A DNA stretch of 64,000 bases from Sporosarcina pasteurii (GCF_041295575.1 NZ_CP160452.1:1612001-1676000); one strand, 5' to 3'. Shown: positions 50,721 through 60,324, counted from the first letter of the stretch. Notes: generated by a model not told the origin, from the letters alone. Program-made: numbers and translations.

Positions 50721-50790
50721 AAAAAGACCGTCACATTGAAATGCACCTATCGCACATAGCGATAATGAAAATTCATGTGACGGTCTTTTT
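50721..50790. terminator. Terminator between rpsT and holA
   Basis: Sixteen-base arms (50721-50736 and 50775-50790) pair perfectly; a small inner hairpin TATCGC/GCGATA fills the loop. It is placed for both convergent genes. Confidence 0.85.
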
Positions 50791-50802
50791 TTAATTTAAC
50801 AT

Positions 50803-51825
50803 TCAACGACGTTGCTGAAGCGAATCCATAAAAAATAATTCTAGCAAACGTTCACGCTTCCCACTGGTTGTTTTTAATTTATAATCAATGTCTGCAAGTT
50901 GTTTCAATATATGTAACAGTCGACTTTCATTCGGAATTCGTCTATTTTCCAACATTAATTTCACACGATACGGATGGACATGTAGCGCCTTAGCGATTTG
51001 TTGTTGTTGATAGCCTTTTTTACGTAATGATTGTACATGAATCATTAAACGAATTTGTCCTGCAATGAGCGAAGTTAACATAATCGGTTCTTCTCCACTT
51101 CTCAATAAATCATGATAGATAGAAACCGTCTTCGGAATATTACTTGCTACATAAGCGTCCGTTAGTCGAAACACATCCATTTCAGGAGTTCTCGGTACGA
51201 GCATCTCAATTAAATCATTCGTAATTTCGCCGTTTTCACCAAGGTAAGTTGCCATTTTACGTATCTCTGTAGCGAGAGATAACAAATTATCTCCGACTGT
51301 ATTCATTAACGTTTGTGCAACAACCGATGAAATATGAGCCCCATTTGTTTTTGCTTCGCGCTGAATCCACGTTAAAAGATCTTTCCCTTCCAGGCGATTT
51401 GCTTCAATGACCGTTGACATGTCTCTCATTTTTTTAGTAATCCGTTTACGACCATCCAATTTTTCATAAGGCGCAATAAACACAACTGTCGCTGTTGGAG
51501 ACGGATTTTCTAACCATTGTTCTAACACAGCTAAATTATGTTCTACTTCTGCCCTTTTTTTATCTTGTCCACTTAAAAACATAGCGTGGTTCGCGATAAT
51601 TAATTTATGATCTTGTAAAAACGGCAACGTATCTGCTTCTTCAATAACCGCTTCTACGGGCGTTTCTTCCAAATCAAATCGAACGATAGAGGCATCATCA
51701 ATTTCAGGTAATGCCTTTTTTAAACGTTCAATTGTAGCATCGAATATGTGATGTTCAACACCCGTTAGTAAATAGACAGCATCCACTTGACCAGAAGCGA
51801 TTTTTTTCCATATAGCATTTGGCAT
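50803..51825 (-). CDS. holA: DNA polymerase III delta subunit
   Basis: The 340-residue protein has the HolA pattern: 'VYLLTGVEHHIFDATIERLKKAL' at the start in place of a P-loop, 'LPFLQDHKLIIANHAMFLSG' near 67, and a C-terminal helical domain 'GYQQQQIAKALHVHPYRVKLML'. It opens the sliding clamp as part of the clamp loader. GAGGTGAAAG lies before the ATG. B. subtilis yqeN holds the same position before yqzM and comEC. Confidence 0.93.
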   Translation of the reverse strand: MPNAIWKKIASGQVDAVYLLTGVEHHIFDATIERLKKALPEIDDASIVRFDLEETPVEAVIEEADTLPFLQDHKLIIANHAMFLSGQDKKRAEVEHNLAVLEQWLENPSPTATVVFIAPYEKLDGRKRITKKMRDMSTVIEANRLEGKDLLTWIQREAKTNGAHISSVVAQTLMNTVGDNLLSLATEIRKMATYLGENGEITNDLIEMLVPRTPEMDVFRLTDAYVASNIPKTVSIYHDLLRSGEEPIMLTSLIAGQIRLMIHVQSLRKKGYQQQQIAKALHVHPYRVKLMLENRRIPNESRLLHILKQLADIDYKLKTTSGKRERLLELFFMDSLQQRR

Positions 51826-51998
51826 TCTTTCACCTCAAATCTTTACTTCTTTATTATACCTTAAAATGATAGGACTGTATGAACAATTTGTGTCATTTCT
51901 ATTGAACGAACGAGTGAACTAACGAGATATAGACGATTTCTATAGATTTTTACAATTCAATCGCTTATACTTAAATTGGATATATAGGAGGTGTAGCA

Positions 51999-52133
51999 AT
52001 GAACGAGTTTGAACATGATGTACAATCAAAACGCAATGATTTTGTAGACTCTGGTGTAGGGTTTGTTGTAGCATTTGGATTTTTCTCCAGTATCTTTATT
52101 ATTGCTACAGTAATTGACTTCATTGCAAGCTAA
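51999..52133 (+). CDS. yqzM: YqzM family small membrane protein
   Basis: A 44-residue protein with AGGAGGTG six bases before its ATG. Residues 1-18 are hydrophilic and charged, residues 19-40 form one membrane helix. Size, the MNEFE-x-DVQSK start, and place between holA and comEC match B. subtilis YqzM, of unknown function. Confidence 0.85.
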   Translation: MNEFEHDVQSKRNDFVDSGVGFVVAFGFFSSIFIIATVIDFIAS

Positions 52134-52191
52134 CCAAATCGTTTGTCATCTCCTAAGGCGATGACTACATAACCCATTGTTATATCGGGTT

Positions 52192-52234
52192 AAAAACGGA
52201 CAAGATTCCCCTCAAGGAGCGCTCGTCCGTTTTT
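52192..52234. terminator. Terminator overlapping the comEC end
   Basis: Arms AAAAACGGAC (52192-52201) and GTCCGTTTTT (52225-52234). The right arm lies in the last codons of comEC. It can end both yqzM on plus and comEC on minus. Confidence 0.8.
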
Positions 52235-54527
52235 TCGTTTTGTGCTGCATCACGGATACTGTGAACTTTTCACCTTCTACAAGAACAGTAATCGAGCCGT
52301 TATCCGCAGTAAGGAATACTGGAACTTGATACTTTTGAAATGTCTCTAGCACTTCTTTGCTCGGATGTCCGAACCGATTGTTTCTCCCAGCAGAAATAAC
52401 AGCCATTTTAGGTTGTAACGCGTTAATAAAGGGGTCTGTACTTGATGTTTTACTGCCGTGATGTCCTACTTTTAGGATTGGATTCCTAAAATCAGTGTGT
52501 TTATATTTTGCTAAAAAAGTTCTTTCCGCAGCTTCCTCCATGTCCCCTGTAAATAAAAATGATGGCCCCGTAGTCGTTAAGTACAAGACAAGAGAACTAT
52601 CATTGCCCACATATTCTTCAGTTTGCGGGCCTACATAATAAAACCCAAAATCTTTTTTATGAAAGCCATCTCCGTCTTTCACTTCTATTATAGGTACCTT
52701 TCTTTCATGCGCCACACGAACAAGCTTTTCCATTTCCGGTACATTCCCGCTATTTGGGGGTATATGAATTTCCTGTACACGAATATCTTCTACAACTTCA
52801 TGCGCTCCACCCATATGATCAATATGGGCATGAGAAATAATCAGCTTCTCAACCTTTGTAATCCCTCTTCCCTTTAAGTAAGGCACGACAATTTTTCGCC
52901 CCACTTCAAAATCTTTTGTCGGTGAACGCCATGTTTTTTCGCCAAATGAAACCGTTCCACCTGTGTCGACCATATAAACACCACGTTTATAAGGTAGTTC
53001 AATTACAATGCTATCACCTTGCCCTACATCCAAATAAGTAACGCGTAATTGATTTTCTGTATAAGGTAGAATTTGGATAATGAACGCCGGAATTAGCACA
53101 TATGGTAAGTATCGTATTACCTTTTGCTGTTCTTCGTAAAATATAAAAAAACATACAACGCCTATTACCGCCAAAACAAGCGCAAAAGATGCGGGCTTTC
53201 CCGGATTCCACAATTGATAAGGAATTGCAGATAACCAAGCTGTCCCCTGGTCAATGAGTGCTCGAAAAGGAACATACAAGAAAAAGAGACATTGTGCAAT
53301 TGGCATCGCTACTGATGTAAACAGAAGCAAAAGAAGATTCATCGGTAAGATGACAATAGAATACAAAGGTACGTACAGTAAATTGACCAAAAATGAAGAC
53401 AAAGATAGTTCATAAAAGTGAAGTAATAAAATAGGATACAACGACAATTGACTAATCATCGTCACTAAAAAAGATAACTTTAACTTAGATGTTTGTCTCG
53501 ATAATATTTTAGAAGATAAAATTAATGACAATGCTGCTAAATAGGACAATTGGAAGCCTGGTTGGAAAATAACATACGGTTTATAGAGTATAAAACCAAT
53601 TGCACTTATCGCAAGAGCGCTATCCAATTTTATTGGCAGCCGTCCGTAAATAGTGAGTAGGACTAGAATGGTAACAATGACAGCACGCCATACCGAAGGA
53701 GCGCCACCTGCAATGATTGCATAGAGCGGTAGTAAGATTATTAGCAACAGATCTACGTTTTCTCGCCGCAATTTTAAACGGAGCAAACATTCTCGTACGA
53801 TAAAAACTAATAAACCTACATGAAGGCCAGATATCGCAAATAAATGCGTGATCCCTAATTTTTTATAATTTGCAGCATCTTCTTCGCTCATGCCGCTTCT
53901 ATCCCCTATTAATAAAGCTTCAGCTTCAGGAATGAGTGATGCTGGAAAAGTCTCCCGTATATGCTGTTGAACATTTTTCCGCTGTGTTAATAGGCGTGAA
54001 ATAAAGGACTTGTTTATGTTATATGAAAATATCTTTTCAACTTGATAAATACCTGACGCACCGTACATTCTTAAATACTGTTCCATATTAAATGCATACG
54101 GATGTGAGGGTATTTCAACAGATTGAAAAGAACCTGTTACACGAAACTCTATTGTTGATAGGTCCATTTCAGTAAATTTTTGTTTTTCATCTGCATTCGC
54201 AAATTGGTATATCGCATAAACCGTCTGTCCAGATCCAGTTACAGCAAAACCTTTAATTGTTCCACCGTCTATTTTGGCGTTATCTGTCCAAATAAGCGTA
54301 TTATTTTCTACGCCATCATCAATTGTATCTGGGATTGTTATTTCGAAATAAAAAAAGGAAAGAATAGCGGCTGTCACCGCGAAGAAAGGCGTGAGGAAAT
54401 CATCTTTTTGCTTTAAAAAGAGAGGGAGAAGTAAAAGATTTAATAATAATAAGTATACCGTGCCGTATGCGGCAAACGCAGAGACGGCAACCGGTATAGC
54501 TACGTAAATAAAGCGAATTTGAACAAT
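52212..54527 (-). CDS. comEC: Competence DNA channel protein ComEC
   Basis: The frame encodes ComEC, the membrane channel for transforming single-stranded DNA. Order: N-terminal helices, extracellular OB-like domain, competence helices ('LLIGDRSGMSEEDAANYKKLGITHLFAISGLHVGLL'), and a beta-lactamase-like nuclease domain with 'SHAHIDHMGGAHEV' and 'VGHHGSKTSS'. The first usual start is GTG at 54377 (721 residues), but coherent membrane sequence continues 50 codons upstream to an ATT at 54525-54527 that overlaps the comEB TAA. That start would give 771 residues, close to B. subtilis ComEC. No ATG, GTG or TTG is available there. Confidence 0.85.
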   Translation of the reverse strand: MVQIRFIYVAIPVAVSAFAAYGTVYLLLLNLLLLPLFLKQKDDFLTPFFAVTAAILSFFYFEITIPDTIDDGVENNTLIWTDNAKIDGGTIKGFAVTGSGQTVYAIYQFANADEKQKFTEMDLSTIEFRVTGSFQSVEIPSHPYAFNMEQYLRMYGASGIYQVEKIFSYNINKSFISRLLTQRKNVQQHIRETFPASLIPEAEALLIGDRSGMSEEDAANYKKLGITHLFAISGLHVGLLVFIVRECLLRLKLRRENVDLLLIILLPLYAIIAGGAPSVWRAVIVTILVLLTIYGRLPIKLDSALAISAIGFILYKPYVIFQPGFQLSYLAALSLILSSKILSRQTSKLKLSFLVTMISQLSLYPILLLHFYELSLSSFLVNLLYVPLYSIVILPMNLLLLLFTSVAMPIAQCLFFLYVPFRALIDQGTAWLSAIPYQLWNPGKPASFALVLAVIGVVCFFIFYEEQQKVIRYLPYVLIPAFIIQILPYTENQLRVTYLDVGQGDSIVIELPYKRGVYMVDTGGTVSFGEKTWRSPTKDFEVGRKIVVPYLKGRGITKVEKLIISHAHIDHMGGAHEVVEDIRVQEIHIPPNSGNVPEMEKLVRVAHERKVPIIEVKDGDGFHKKDFGFYYVGPQTEEYVGNDSSLVLYLTTTGPSFLFTGDMEEAAERTFLAKYKHTDFRNPILKVGHHGSKTSSTDPFINALQPKMAVISAGRNNRFGHPSKEVLETFQKYQVPVFLTADNGSITVLVEGEKFTVSVMQHKTKKRTSAP

Positions 54528-55090
54528 TATATTCCGAATAATTCTTCCACCCTTCTCAGTAGAGGGTCCAATTGTTCTTCATCTGCACCTAATTCACGCA
54601 TAGACGCTAACATGTCATTGACGAGGCTCAACTTTTTATCGCCTAAGAAATCTACTTTTCTTTCATCGAAAGGAATATGTTGAACAGAAATCCCTGATTG
54701 AGCAAATAAAGTTGCCGCATACTCATTATTTCGATAGTCTGTGGCGTATATGATTCTTTTTACTCCTGCTTGAATAATTGCTTTTGCACATTGCAAGCAA
54801 GGAAAATGAGTCACATAAATCGTTGAGTCCGCTGTCGTTGTTCCATATTTTGCACATTGTAACAATGCATTCATTTCTGCATGAATCGTTCGTACACAAT
54901 GGTTATCAACGACATAGCAACCGTGATCAATACAATGGTCACCGCCGGAAATTGAGCCGTTATAACCGCCTGCAATAATTCGATTATCACGTACAATAAT
55001 CGCCCCAACTGCAAGTCTTGTACATGTACTTCGCAATGCTAATAGATGACATTGCGCCATGAAAAATTGGTCCCATGTAATTCGCTCCAT
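54527..55090 (-). CDS. comEB: ComE operon protein 2, dCMP deaminase family
   Basis: From the ATG at 55090 (GGAGG seven bases upstream) the product has 187 residues. The zinc site is HAEMNALLQ with catalytic Glu, plus PCLQCAK, and the N-terminus has the dCMP deaminase pattern 'CTRLAVGAIIVRDNRIIAGGYNGS'. It probably deaminates dCMP to dUMP. Although part of comE, it is dispensable for transformation in B. subtilis. The comEC frame begins at its stop codon. Confidence 0.94.
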   Translation of the reverse strand: MERITWDQFFMAQCHLLALRSTCTRLAVGAIIVRDNRIIAGGYNGSISGGDHCIDHGCYVVDNHCVRTIHAEMNALLQCAKYGTTTADSTIYVTHFPCLQCAKAIIQAGVKRIIYATDYRNNEYAATLFAQSGISVQHIPFDERKVDFLGDKKLSLVNDMLASMRELGADEEQLDPLLRRVEELFGI

Positions 55091-55129
55091 ATGAATGCCT
55101 CCATCGTGTCCAAAATTGTTCATCTATTA

Positions 55130-55789
55130 TTATTTTACTTTAATTTGATGTTGAAGTTTTTCGAATGTCTTTTGCCCGATACCAGAAATGTTCATCAACT
55201 CTTCCGGTGACTGAAATGGTCCATTCTCTTCTCGATACTGAATGATGGATTGTGCTTTGGCCGGTCCAATGCCACTAATCGTCATCAGTTCACTTTCAGT
55301 AGCCGTATTAATGTTGATCGTGTCATCATCCACCGCTGAAGAATCTGTTAAGCTAACAATCGCTTCAGTTTCTTGCAATTCCTCACCTTCAGTCGGAATG
55401 TATATGAGCAGTTCATCCGTTAATTTTAACGCTAGATTCACTAGTCGTGCATCCGCTTCCGGTAAATATCCGCCAGCAGCATTAATCGCATCGATAAGAC
55501 GATCACCTTCTTCTAATGTGTAAACGCCTGGACGAAGGACTGCTCCTTTCACATCGACCACTAAGATGGATGGAACACTTTCAATCATAGTTTCTGGTTC
55601 TTCAATTTCTTTTTCATTTACTTCTGAAAATGGAATTTGCTCGCTGAAGTCGATTGGAGAATCGTCTGCTTGTCCACGGGGAATGAACAAATAAGCAAGA
55701 ATGACAGCGAATGCTGCGAGTGGGAATATAAGTTTACGCCAATTATTGGATACAAAAGATTGAAACAGGTGATTCACCCCTTCTCTCAT
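55130..55789 (-). CDS. comEA: Competence DNA receptor ComEA
   Basis: The 219-residue protein has one N-terminal membrane helix (about 19-36), an SLBB domain ('VDVKGAVLRPGVYTLEEGDRLIDAINAAGGY', 75-140) and a C-terminal double helix-hairpin-helix that binds DNA ('ININTATESELMTISGIGPAKAQSIIQYREENGPF'). It captures DNA outside the membrane for ComEC. The start is uncertain: the ATG lacks a ribosome site, while AAGGGGTGA lies inside the frame and favours a start up to eight codons later. Confidence 0.93.
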   Translation of the reverse strand: MREGVNHLFQSFVSNNWRKLIFPLAAFAVILAYLFIPRGQADDSPIDFSEQIPFSEVNEKEIEEPETMIESVPSILVVDVKGAVLRPGVYTLEEGDRLIDAINAAGGYLPEADARLVNLALKLTDELLIYIPTEGEELQETEAIVSLTDSSAVDDDTININTATESELMTISGIGPAKAQSIIQYREENGPFQSPEELMNISGIGQKTFEKLQHQIKVK

Positions 55790-55844
55790 TGAGTATCCAT
55801 ATGGAGTATCTCAATTATAAACAAATCTAGATAAATATCAATAC

Positions 55845-56585
55845 TTATTTACGGACTTGAAAAAATATTCTCTCACTTTCTTCTGCGGGTGCTTCATCTT
55901 CCCAATCAGCAAAAACTCTCTCAATTTTAAATCCAACTTCAAGTAACATATTCACATATTCTTGTACTGGAAACGTTCTTTGAAAATGCACTTCATCAAA
56001 CCGTTCATACAAATCATTTTCAGCTTTTACAAAAAAGGCCAATTCAGAATAAACCGAGTGTAACTCTTCTCCTGGCTCTGTTTGCCATATGTATGAAATT
56101 CGTTCACTATCATAAGTAAAAGGACTTTCTAAAAATATTACGTCCGTTTTAAATGTTGAATGTACATCAAATAACAAAACGCCACCGATTGATAATGCCT
56201 GGTAAATATTACGAAATGTTTGAAGCACTTCCATTCGGTCCGTTACATAATTCAATGAATCAATCGGAATAACAGCGACATCAAATCCACTATGTCCTTC
56301 AAGTTTTTGCATCGGCTGAAGCATGAATGAGATCGATAAATTTAAAGATTTTGCCCTTTCAGTCGCAATTTGAAGCATGTCAGGAGAAAGGTCAACTCCT
56401 GTGACATTTCCCCCTGACTTTGCTAACTTTGCAGCTAATAATCCCGTCCCACATCCGATATCTAATATCTTCTTGCCCGCAATGCCATTTGCAGCAAGGG
56501 CAATTAACTCAACATACGTATCATATGGAATGTCTTCCATTAATTCATCGTAAACGAGCGCAAATCGGGAATAGCTTTCTTTCAT
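55845..56585 (-). CDS. yqeM: SAM-dependent methyltransferase YqeM
   Basis: From the ATG at 56585, overlapping the rsfS stop by four bases, the protein has 246 residues, nearly the B. subtilis YqeM length. SAM motif I is 'ILDIGCGTGLLAAKLA' near 42 and post-I is 'GVDLSPDML'. The substrate is unknown. It ends the yqeG-to-yqeM run, upstream of comEA. The upstream part of the frame lies within rsfS and is not expected to be translated. Confidence 0.88.
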   Translation of the reverse strand: MKESYSRFALVYDELMEDIPYDTYVELIALAANGIAGKKILDIGCGTGLLAAKLAKSGGNVTGVDLSPDMLQIATERAKSLNLSISFMLQPMQKLEGHSGFDVAVIPIDSLNYVTDRMEVLQTFRNIYQALSIGGVLLFDVHSTFKTDVIFLESPFTYDSERISYIWQTEPGEELHSVYSELAFFVKAENDLYERFDEVHFQRTFPVQEYVNMLLEVGFKIERVFADWEDEAPAEESERIFFQVRK

Positions 56586-56932
56586 TCCTCTTCTACCATT
56601 TGAAGTCTTGGTGCATCTCCCCATAACTTCTCCAAGTTGTAATGGCCACGCTCATCTTTATGGAATACGTGCACGACTACATCGCCTAAGTCAGCTAATA
56701 CCCAGCGACCTGACTCCAATCCTTCCACACGCTTTACATGCACGCCAAACTCACTCGCTTGATCGATTACTTCACGTGCAATTGCTTGAACTTGCCTTTC
56801 TGAATTGGCATGACAAATTATAAATTGGTCCGCCATCACAGAGATGCCTTCCATATTTAACACTACAATATCTGATGCTTTTTTATCGTCAACAGCTTGA
56901 TATGCTGTTGATAGTAAAGTTGAAGTCGTCAT
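56582..56932 (-). CDS. rsfS: Ribosomal silencing factor RsfS
   Basis: The 116-residue protein matches RsfS/YqeL: 'DIVVLNMEGISVMADQFIICHANSERQVQAIAREV' (20-55) and 'WVLADLGDVVVHVFHKDERGHYNLEKLW' (76-104). It binds L14 of the large subunit and blocks subunit joining in starvation. It starts directly after yqeK and overlaps yqeM by four bases. Confidence 0.95.
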   Translation of the reverse strand: MTTSTLLSTAYQAVDDKKASDIVVLNMEGISVMADQFIICHANSERQVQAIAREVIDQASEFGVHVKRVEGLESGRWVLADLGDVVVHVFHKDERGHYNLEKLWGDAPRLQMVEEE

Positions 56933-57502
56933 TTAAATTATTCCTTCCTTTAACATATATTCATTATAACAATCAAATGAGTCTGGAAAAATTGCCACTC
57001 TCTTAGATACTAAGTATTCAATTGAATGGCTAATACAAGCATACATCGCTTCATCAATAGATCCTTTTGATCTTTCTCTCAGTTCATTGACTCCTGGAAA
57101 TTGTCTTCCAGGCTCTATCAAGTCAGCGATAAATACTATTTTTTCTAATCTCGACATATTCGCTCTACCTGTCGTATGAAAACGTACTGCATTTAAAATA
57201 TCCTCGTCAATTATTCCAAATGTCTCCTGAGCGATGATTGCGCCAACTGGTCCGTGCCATAGTTCATGATGAAAATCCACTAACCGTTTATCTTCATCTG
57301 CTTCTTGTAAACGTTGCAGTAACTCCTCTTTCTTCATGCACTTGGCAATATCATGGAATAGAGCTGCTTGTTCGGCGGCTATTTCCGAGACACCATGTTG
57401 TTTCGCCATCTCTTTCGATAACTGAGCAACACGTAAAACATGCTCATACCGTGAAGACGTTAAACGTTTTGCCAGTTCACTTTTTATAGGCGCCAGTTCC
57501 AT
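56933..57502 (-). CDS. yqeK: HD-domain nucleotide hydrolase YqeK (symmetrical Ap4A hydrolase)
   Basis: The start at 57502 (GAGGAGGG upstream) gives 189 residues and overlaps nadD by 26 bases. HD motifs: His in 'YEHVLRVAQLSKEMA', 'ALFHDIAKCMKKEE', 'DFHHELWHGPVGA' and 'VRFHTTGRANMS'. Members of this family hydrolyse Ap4A to two ADP with an iron centre. The coupling to nadD and rsfS is conserved in Firmicutes. Confidence 0.92.
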   Translation of the reverse strand: MELAPIKSELAKRLTSSRYEHVLRVAQLSKEMAKQHGVSEIAAEQAALFHDIAKCMKKEELLQRLQEADEDKRLVDFHHELWHGPVGAIIAQETFGIIDEDILNAVRFHTTGRANMSRLEKIVFIADLIEPGRQFPGVNELRERSKGSIDEAMYACISHSIEYLVSKRVAIFPDSFDCYNEYMLKEGII

Positions 57503-58061
57503 ATAAGCCCTCCTCGCGAATAAATGATTCAACTGCGGGAGGAGTTAAAAATGTAACGGTCCCATTTTCATGAAATCTTTTACGGAGTAACGTCGAGGAA
57601 ATATCTATCTCAGGAATCGCAATAATCTCTACTGGATAGTCCGTTTCACTTTTCCACCCTGGCCGACCGACGCCAACAATTGTTACGAGCTCAACGAGTT
57701 CATCAATTCGATGCCAAGTATGTAGCGAATCAATCATATCCCCACCGATGATTAAAAAGTATTCAACATCCGGATCTTGTGTCATCAGTGCAGACATTGT
57801 ATCGAATGAATAAGAGACGCCTCCACGTTCTATCTCATAAGAAGAGGCGGTAAAACCTTCTATTCCTTGAATGGCTAAGTTCACCATTTCGAGACGCTGT
57901 TCTTTCGTCACTTGTTTATCGGCTGCTTTATGCGGTGGTAAAGCATTTGGCATAAATCGAACTTCGTCAAGTGCAAAGGCATGCTTCACTTCGTTAGCAA
58001 TAATGAGATGTCCAATATGTGGTGGATTATAAGTCCCCCCAAGTATGCCCACTCTCTTCAA
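57477..58061 (-). CDS. nadD: Nicotinate-nucleotide adenylyltransferase
   Basis: The 194-residue enzyme makes deamido-NAD from NaMN and ATP. The nucleotidyltransferase HxGH motif lies in 'GILGGTYNPPHIGHL' (5-19), and 'ISSTLLRKRF' near 163 is the second conserved site (S/T-x-x-R). The TTG start at 58061 has AAGGAGG upstream. It is part of the aroE-yhbY-nadD-yqeK-rsfS run. Confidence 0.95.
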   Translation of the reverse strand: MKRVGILGGTYNPPHIGHLIIANEVKHAFALDEVRFMPNALPPHKAADKQVTKEQRLEMVNLAIQGIEGFTASSYEIERGGVSYSFDTMSALMTQDPDVEYFLIIGGDMIDSLHTWHRIDELVELVTIVGVGRPGWKSETDYPVEIIAIPEIDISSTLLRKRFHENGTVTFLTPPAVESFIREEGLYGTGAYKK

Positions 58062-58073
58062 GGAAAGACCTCC

Positions 58074-58364
58074 TTATGGCAATTCTATTTGCTTATTGTC
58101 TACAGATTCTTTATATAAAATAAGCACATTCCCAATTACTTGAACGACATGAAGTCCTACACGTTCAGATAATTTCTCAGAGATTGTTTGTCTATCCTCA
58201 CTACAATTTTGTAAAATATTAACTTTAATGAGTTCTTTCGCTTCTAAAGCTTCCTCTATTTGTACAATGACAGATTCTGTTAAACCTTGTTTTCCAATTT
58301 GAAATAAAGGTTGCAGATGATGTGCCTCGCTTCGTAAAAATCTTTTTTGTTTACCTGTTAACAT
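58074..58364 (-). CDS. yhbY: RNA-binding protein YhbY (CRM domain)
   Basis: A 96-residue CRS1-YhbY domain protein: 'LTGKQKRFLRSEAHHLQPLFQIGKQGLTESV' (2-32) and the GxxG-type loop 'VIGNVLILYK' near the end. It is linked to pre-50S ribosome assembly. It overlaps aroE by 14 bases and precedes nadD by 12. B. subtilis yqeI is the counterpart. Confidence 0.94.
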   Translation of the reverse strand: MLTGKQKRFLRSEAHHLQPLFQIGKQGLTESVIVQIEEALEAKELIKVNILQNCSEDRQTISEKLSERVGLHVVQVIGNVLILYKESVDNKQIELP

Positions 58365-59193
58365 AATTTCCTCCTAGTTTTTCTGTTATTTTCTCAATCA
58401 TACTCGCAGTATTCGGTTGAATACCTGTCCATTTCTCAAATGCTAACGCACCTTGATGGACAAACATCCCTACCCCGTTCATTGTCTGCGCCCCGTTCTC
58501 ACGTGCCGCCTTCAAAAACTCGGTTTCCAATGGATTATAAATGATATCTGCAACAACTGTTCCCGCTAAAACTTTAGATGGATTGAGCGGCATTCCTGTA
58601 GTTGCATAGTTCATCCCAACTGAAGTCGTTTGAATGATTAATCCAAAGTCTTCAAGTATATTTTCTGCCTTTGTAATTGTCAAAGCTTTTGCATTCGGTA
58701 AATCTTCTGCTAATTGCTGCGCTTTTTCAATCGTTCGATTTGCAATATAAATGGGACCATATCCCTTATCTTGTAAGCCATAACAAATTCCACGTGCGGC
58801 CCCGCCAGCCCCAATGACGAGTACTTTTTTCTCCAAACATTGCTGGCCGAACATTTCTTCTAAAGATTGGACAAATCCCGCACCGTCCGTATTCGATCCG
58901 CGAAGCGAACCATCCGGCAGCACTTCTACAGTATTGACTGCGTTCATCACTTCGGCCGACTCGTCTATGTCATCTAAAAAAGGAATGATCGCACTTTTAT
59001 GTGGAACAGTGACATTCCAACCACTGCATCCAAGTAGCTTCAAGCTTTCAACGGCCTCGCCAAGATGTTCTGGATATATATGATGTGGACTATAAGATGC
59101 ATTCATATTATTATCTTTAAACCATTCATCATGCATATTTGGCGACATGGATTGACTAATCGGATCGCCGATAACAGCATACCATTTTTTCAT
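58351..59193 (-). CDS. aroE: Shikimate dehydrogenase
   Basis: From the ATG at 59193 the enzyme has 280 residues. Substrate motif 'GDPISQSMSPNMHDEWF' lies near 8, 'NVTVPHKSAIIPFLDDID' near 60 contains the catalytic Lys, and the NADP site is 'VIGAGGAARGICYGL' near 126. It reduces 3-dehydroshikimate in aromatic amino acid synthesis. AAGGGGGA lies about eleven bases upstream. In B. subtilis the gene is called aroD. Confidence 0.95.
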   Translation of the reverse strand: MKKWYAVIGDPISQSMSPNMHDEWFKDNNMNASYSPHHIYPEHLGEAVESLKLLGCSGWNVTVPHKSAIIPFLDDIDESAEVMNAVNTVEVLPDGSLRGSNTDGAGFVQSLEEMFGQQCLEKKVLVIGAGGAARGICYGLQDKGYGPIYIANRTIEKAQQLAEDLPNAKALTITKAENILEDFGLIIQTTSVGMNYATTGMPLNPSKVLAGTVVADIIYNPLETEFLKAARENGAQTMNGVGMFVHQGALAFEKWTGIQPNTASMIEKITEKLGGNYVNR

Positions 59194-59224
59194 TTGATTC
59201 CCATTCCCCCTTCGTACAAGCAAC

Positions 59225-60322
59225 TTAAATTAATGATGGTCGAAGGATTACATTCACCCCGCGAGGTGCATGAACAGCAACGACACTTGGTTCCTGAACA
59301 GTAATCCAACCCAACCCTGATATGACAATGTCTGTTTTTTTCTCTTTAATCGAAAATTCATGACGTACAAGTTCAGGCATTTTCTCTACCGATTCTCCTG
59401 ATGGTGGCGACAGCATAGCCCCTTTATGGTTTTCATACAAAGCATCCGCATTCGCTAATTTTGTACGATGAATTTGGAGGCGATTTGAGACATACACTAA
59501 AAACGAAGAACGTTCACCGGAGATAAAGTCAAAACGTGCTAACCCTCCGACAAATAAAGATTGCTCAGCATTTAACTGAAAAACTTTCGGCTTCAGCTCA
59601 GATTTAGGTGTAATTAACTTCAGATCTTTTTCGTCTAAATAGTGGGCAATTTGATGGTCGTTAATGATACCCGGCGTATCATAAATTGCCTTTCCATCGT
59701 CCAACGGGATTTCTACAATATCTAATGTTGTACCGGGGAAATGAGACGTTGTAATCACTTCATTCGCACCGGTTGCACTTTTAATAATATGATTAATAAA
59801 AGTCGATTTACCAGTATTTGTACAACCTACGACGTAGACATCTTTGCCTTTTCGAAGCCTATCAATTTTTTGTAATGTTTCTTCCATGCCGTGCCCTTTA
59901 TAGGCTGAAACAAGTAACACTTCTGCCGGTTTTAAGCCCAGCTTATTGGCTTCTTTTTTCATCCAATTAATTACTCTGTTTGGATTAATTGATTTTGGCA
60001 GTAAGTCAGATTTATTTCCGATTAATAAAATATCCTTATTACCTACGAAACGATGCAACCCTGAAATCCAACTACCGTTAAAATCAAAAATATCCACGAT
60101 TTTAACGACAATCCCTTCTTTGTTTCCAATTCCATTCAATATATTTAAAAAGTCATCACCTGTTAATGATACAGGCTGTAACTCATTATAATTACGAAGA
60201 CGGAAGCAACGTCGACAAACAAGGTCCTCATTTGTCAAAGATGCGGGTGGAGCATATCCTTCCAGCTTAGGATTCTCCGTTTGAATCGTAATGCCGCAAC
60301 CAATACATTTTAATTCTTCCAA
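59225..60322 (-). CDS. yqeH: Ribosome biogenesis GTPase YqeH
   Basis: The TTG at 60322 (GGGAGG six bases upstream) gives 365 residues. A CIGCG...CRRCF zinc finger opens the protein. The GTPase is circularly permuted: NKSD (G4) near 100, then GCTNTGKST (G1) near 166, then DTPG (G3) near 215. A C-terminal treble-clef/RNA-binding part follows. YqeH supports 30S assembly and replication initiation control. It starts two bases after yqeG ends. Confidence 0.94.
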   Translation of the reverse strand: MEELKCIGCGITIQTENPKLEGYAPPASLTNEDLVCRRCFRLRNYNELQPVSLTGDDFLNILNGIGNKEGIVVKIVDIFDFNGSWISGLHRFVGNKDILLIGNKSDLLPKSINPNRVINWMKKEANKLGLKPAEVLLVSAYKGHGMEETLQKIDRLRKGKDVYVVGCTNTGKSTFINHIIKSATGANEVITTSHFPGTTLDIVEIPLDDGKAIYDTPGIINDHQIAHYLDEKDLKLITPKSELKPKVFQLNAEQSLFVGGLARFDFISGERSSFLVYVSNRLQIHRTKLANADALYENHKGAMLSPPSGESVEKMPELVRHEFSIKEKKTDIVISGLGWITVQEPSVVAVHAPRGVNVILRPSLI

Positions 60323-60324
60323 TA

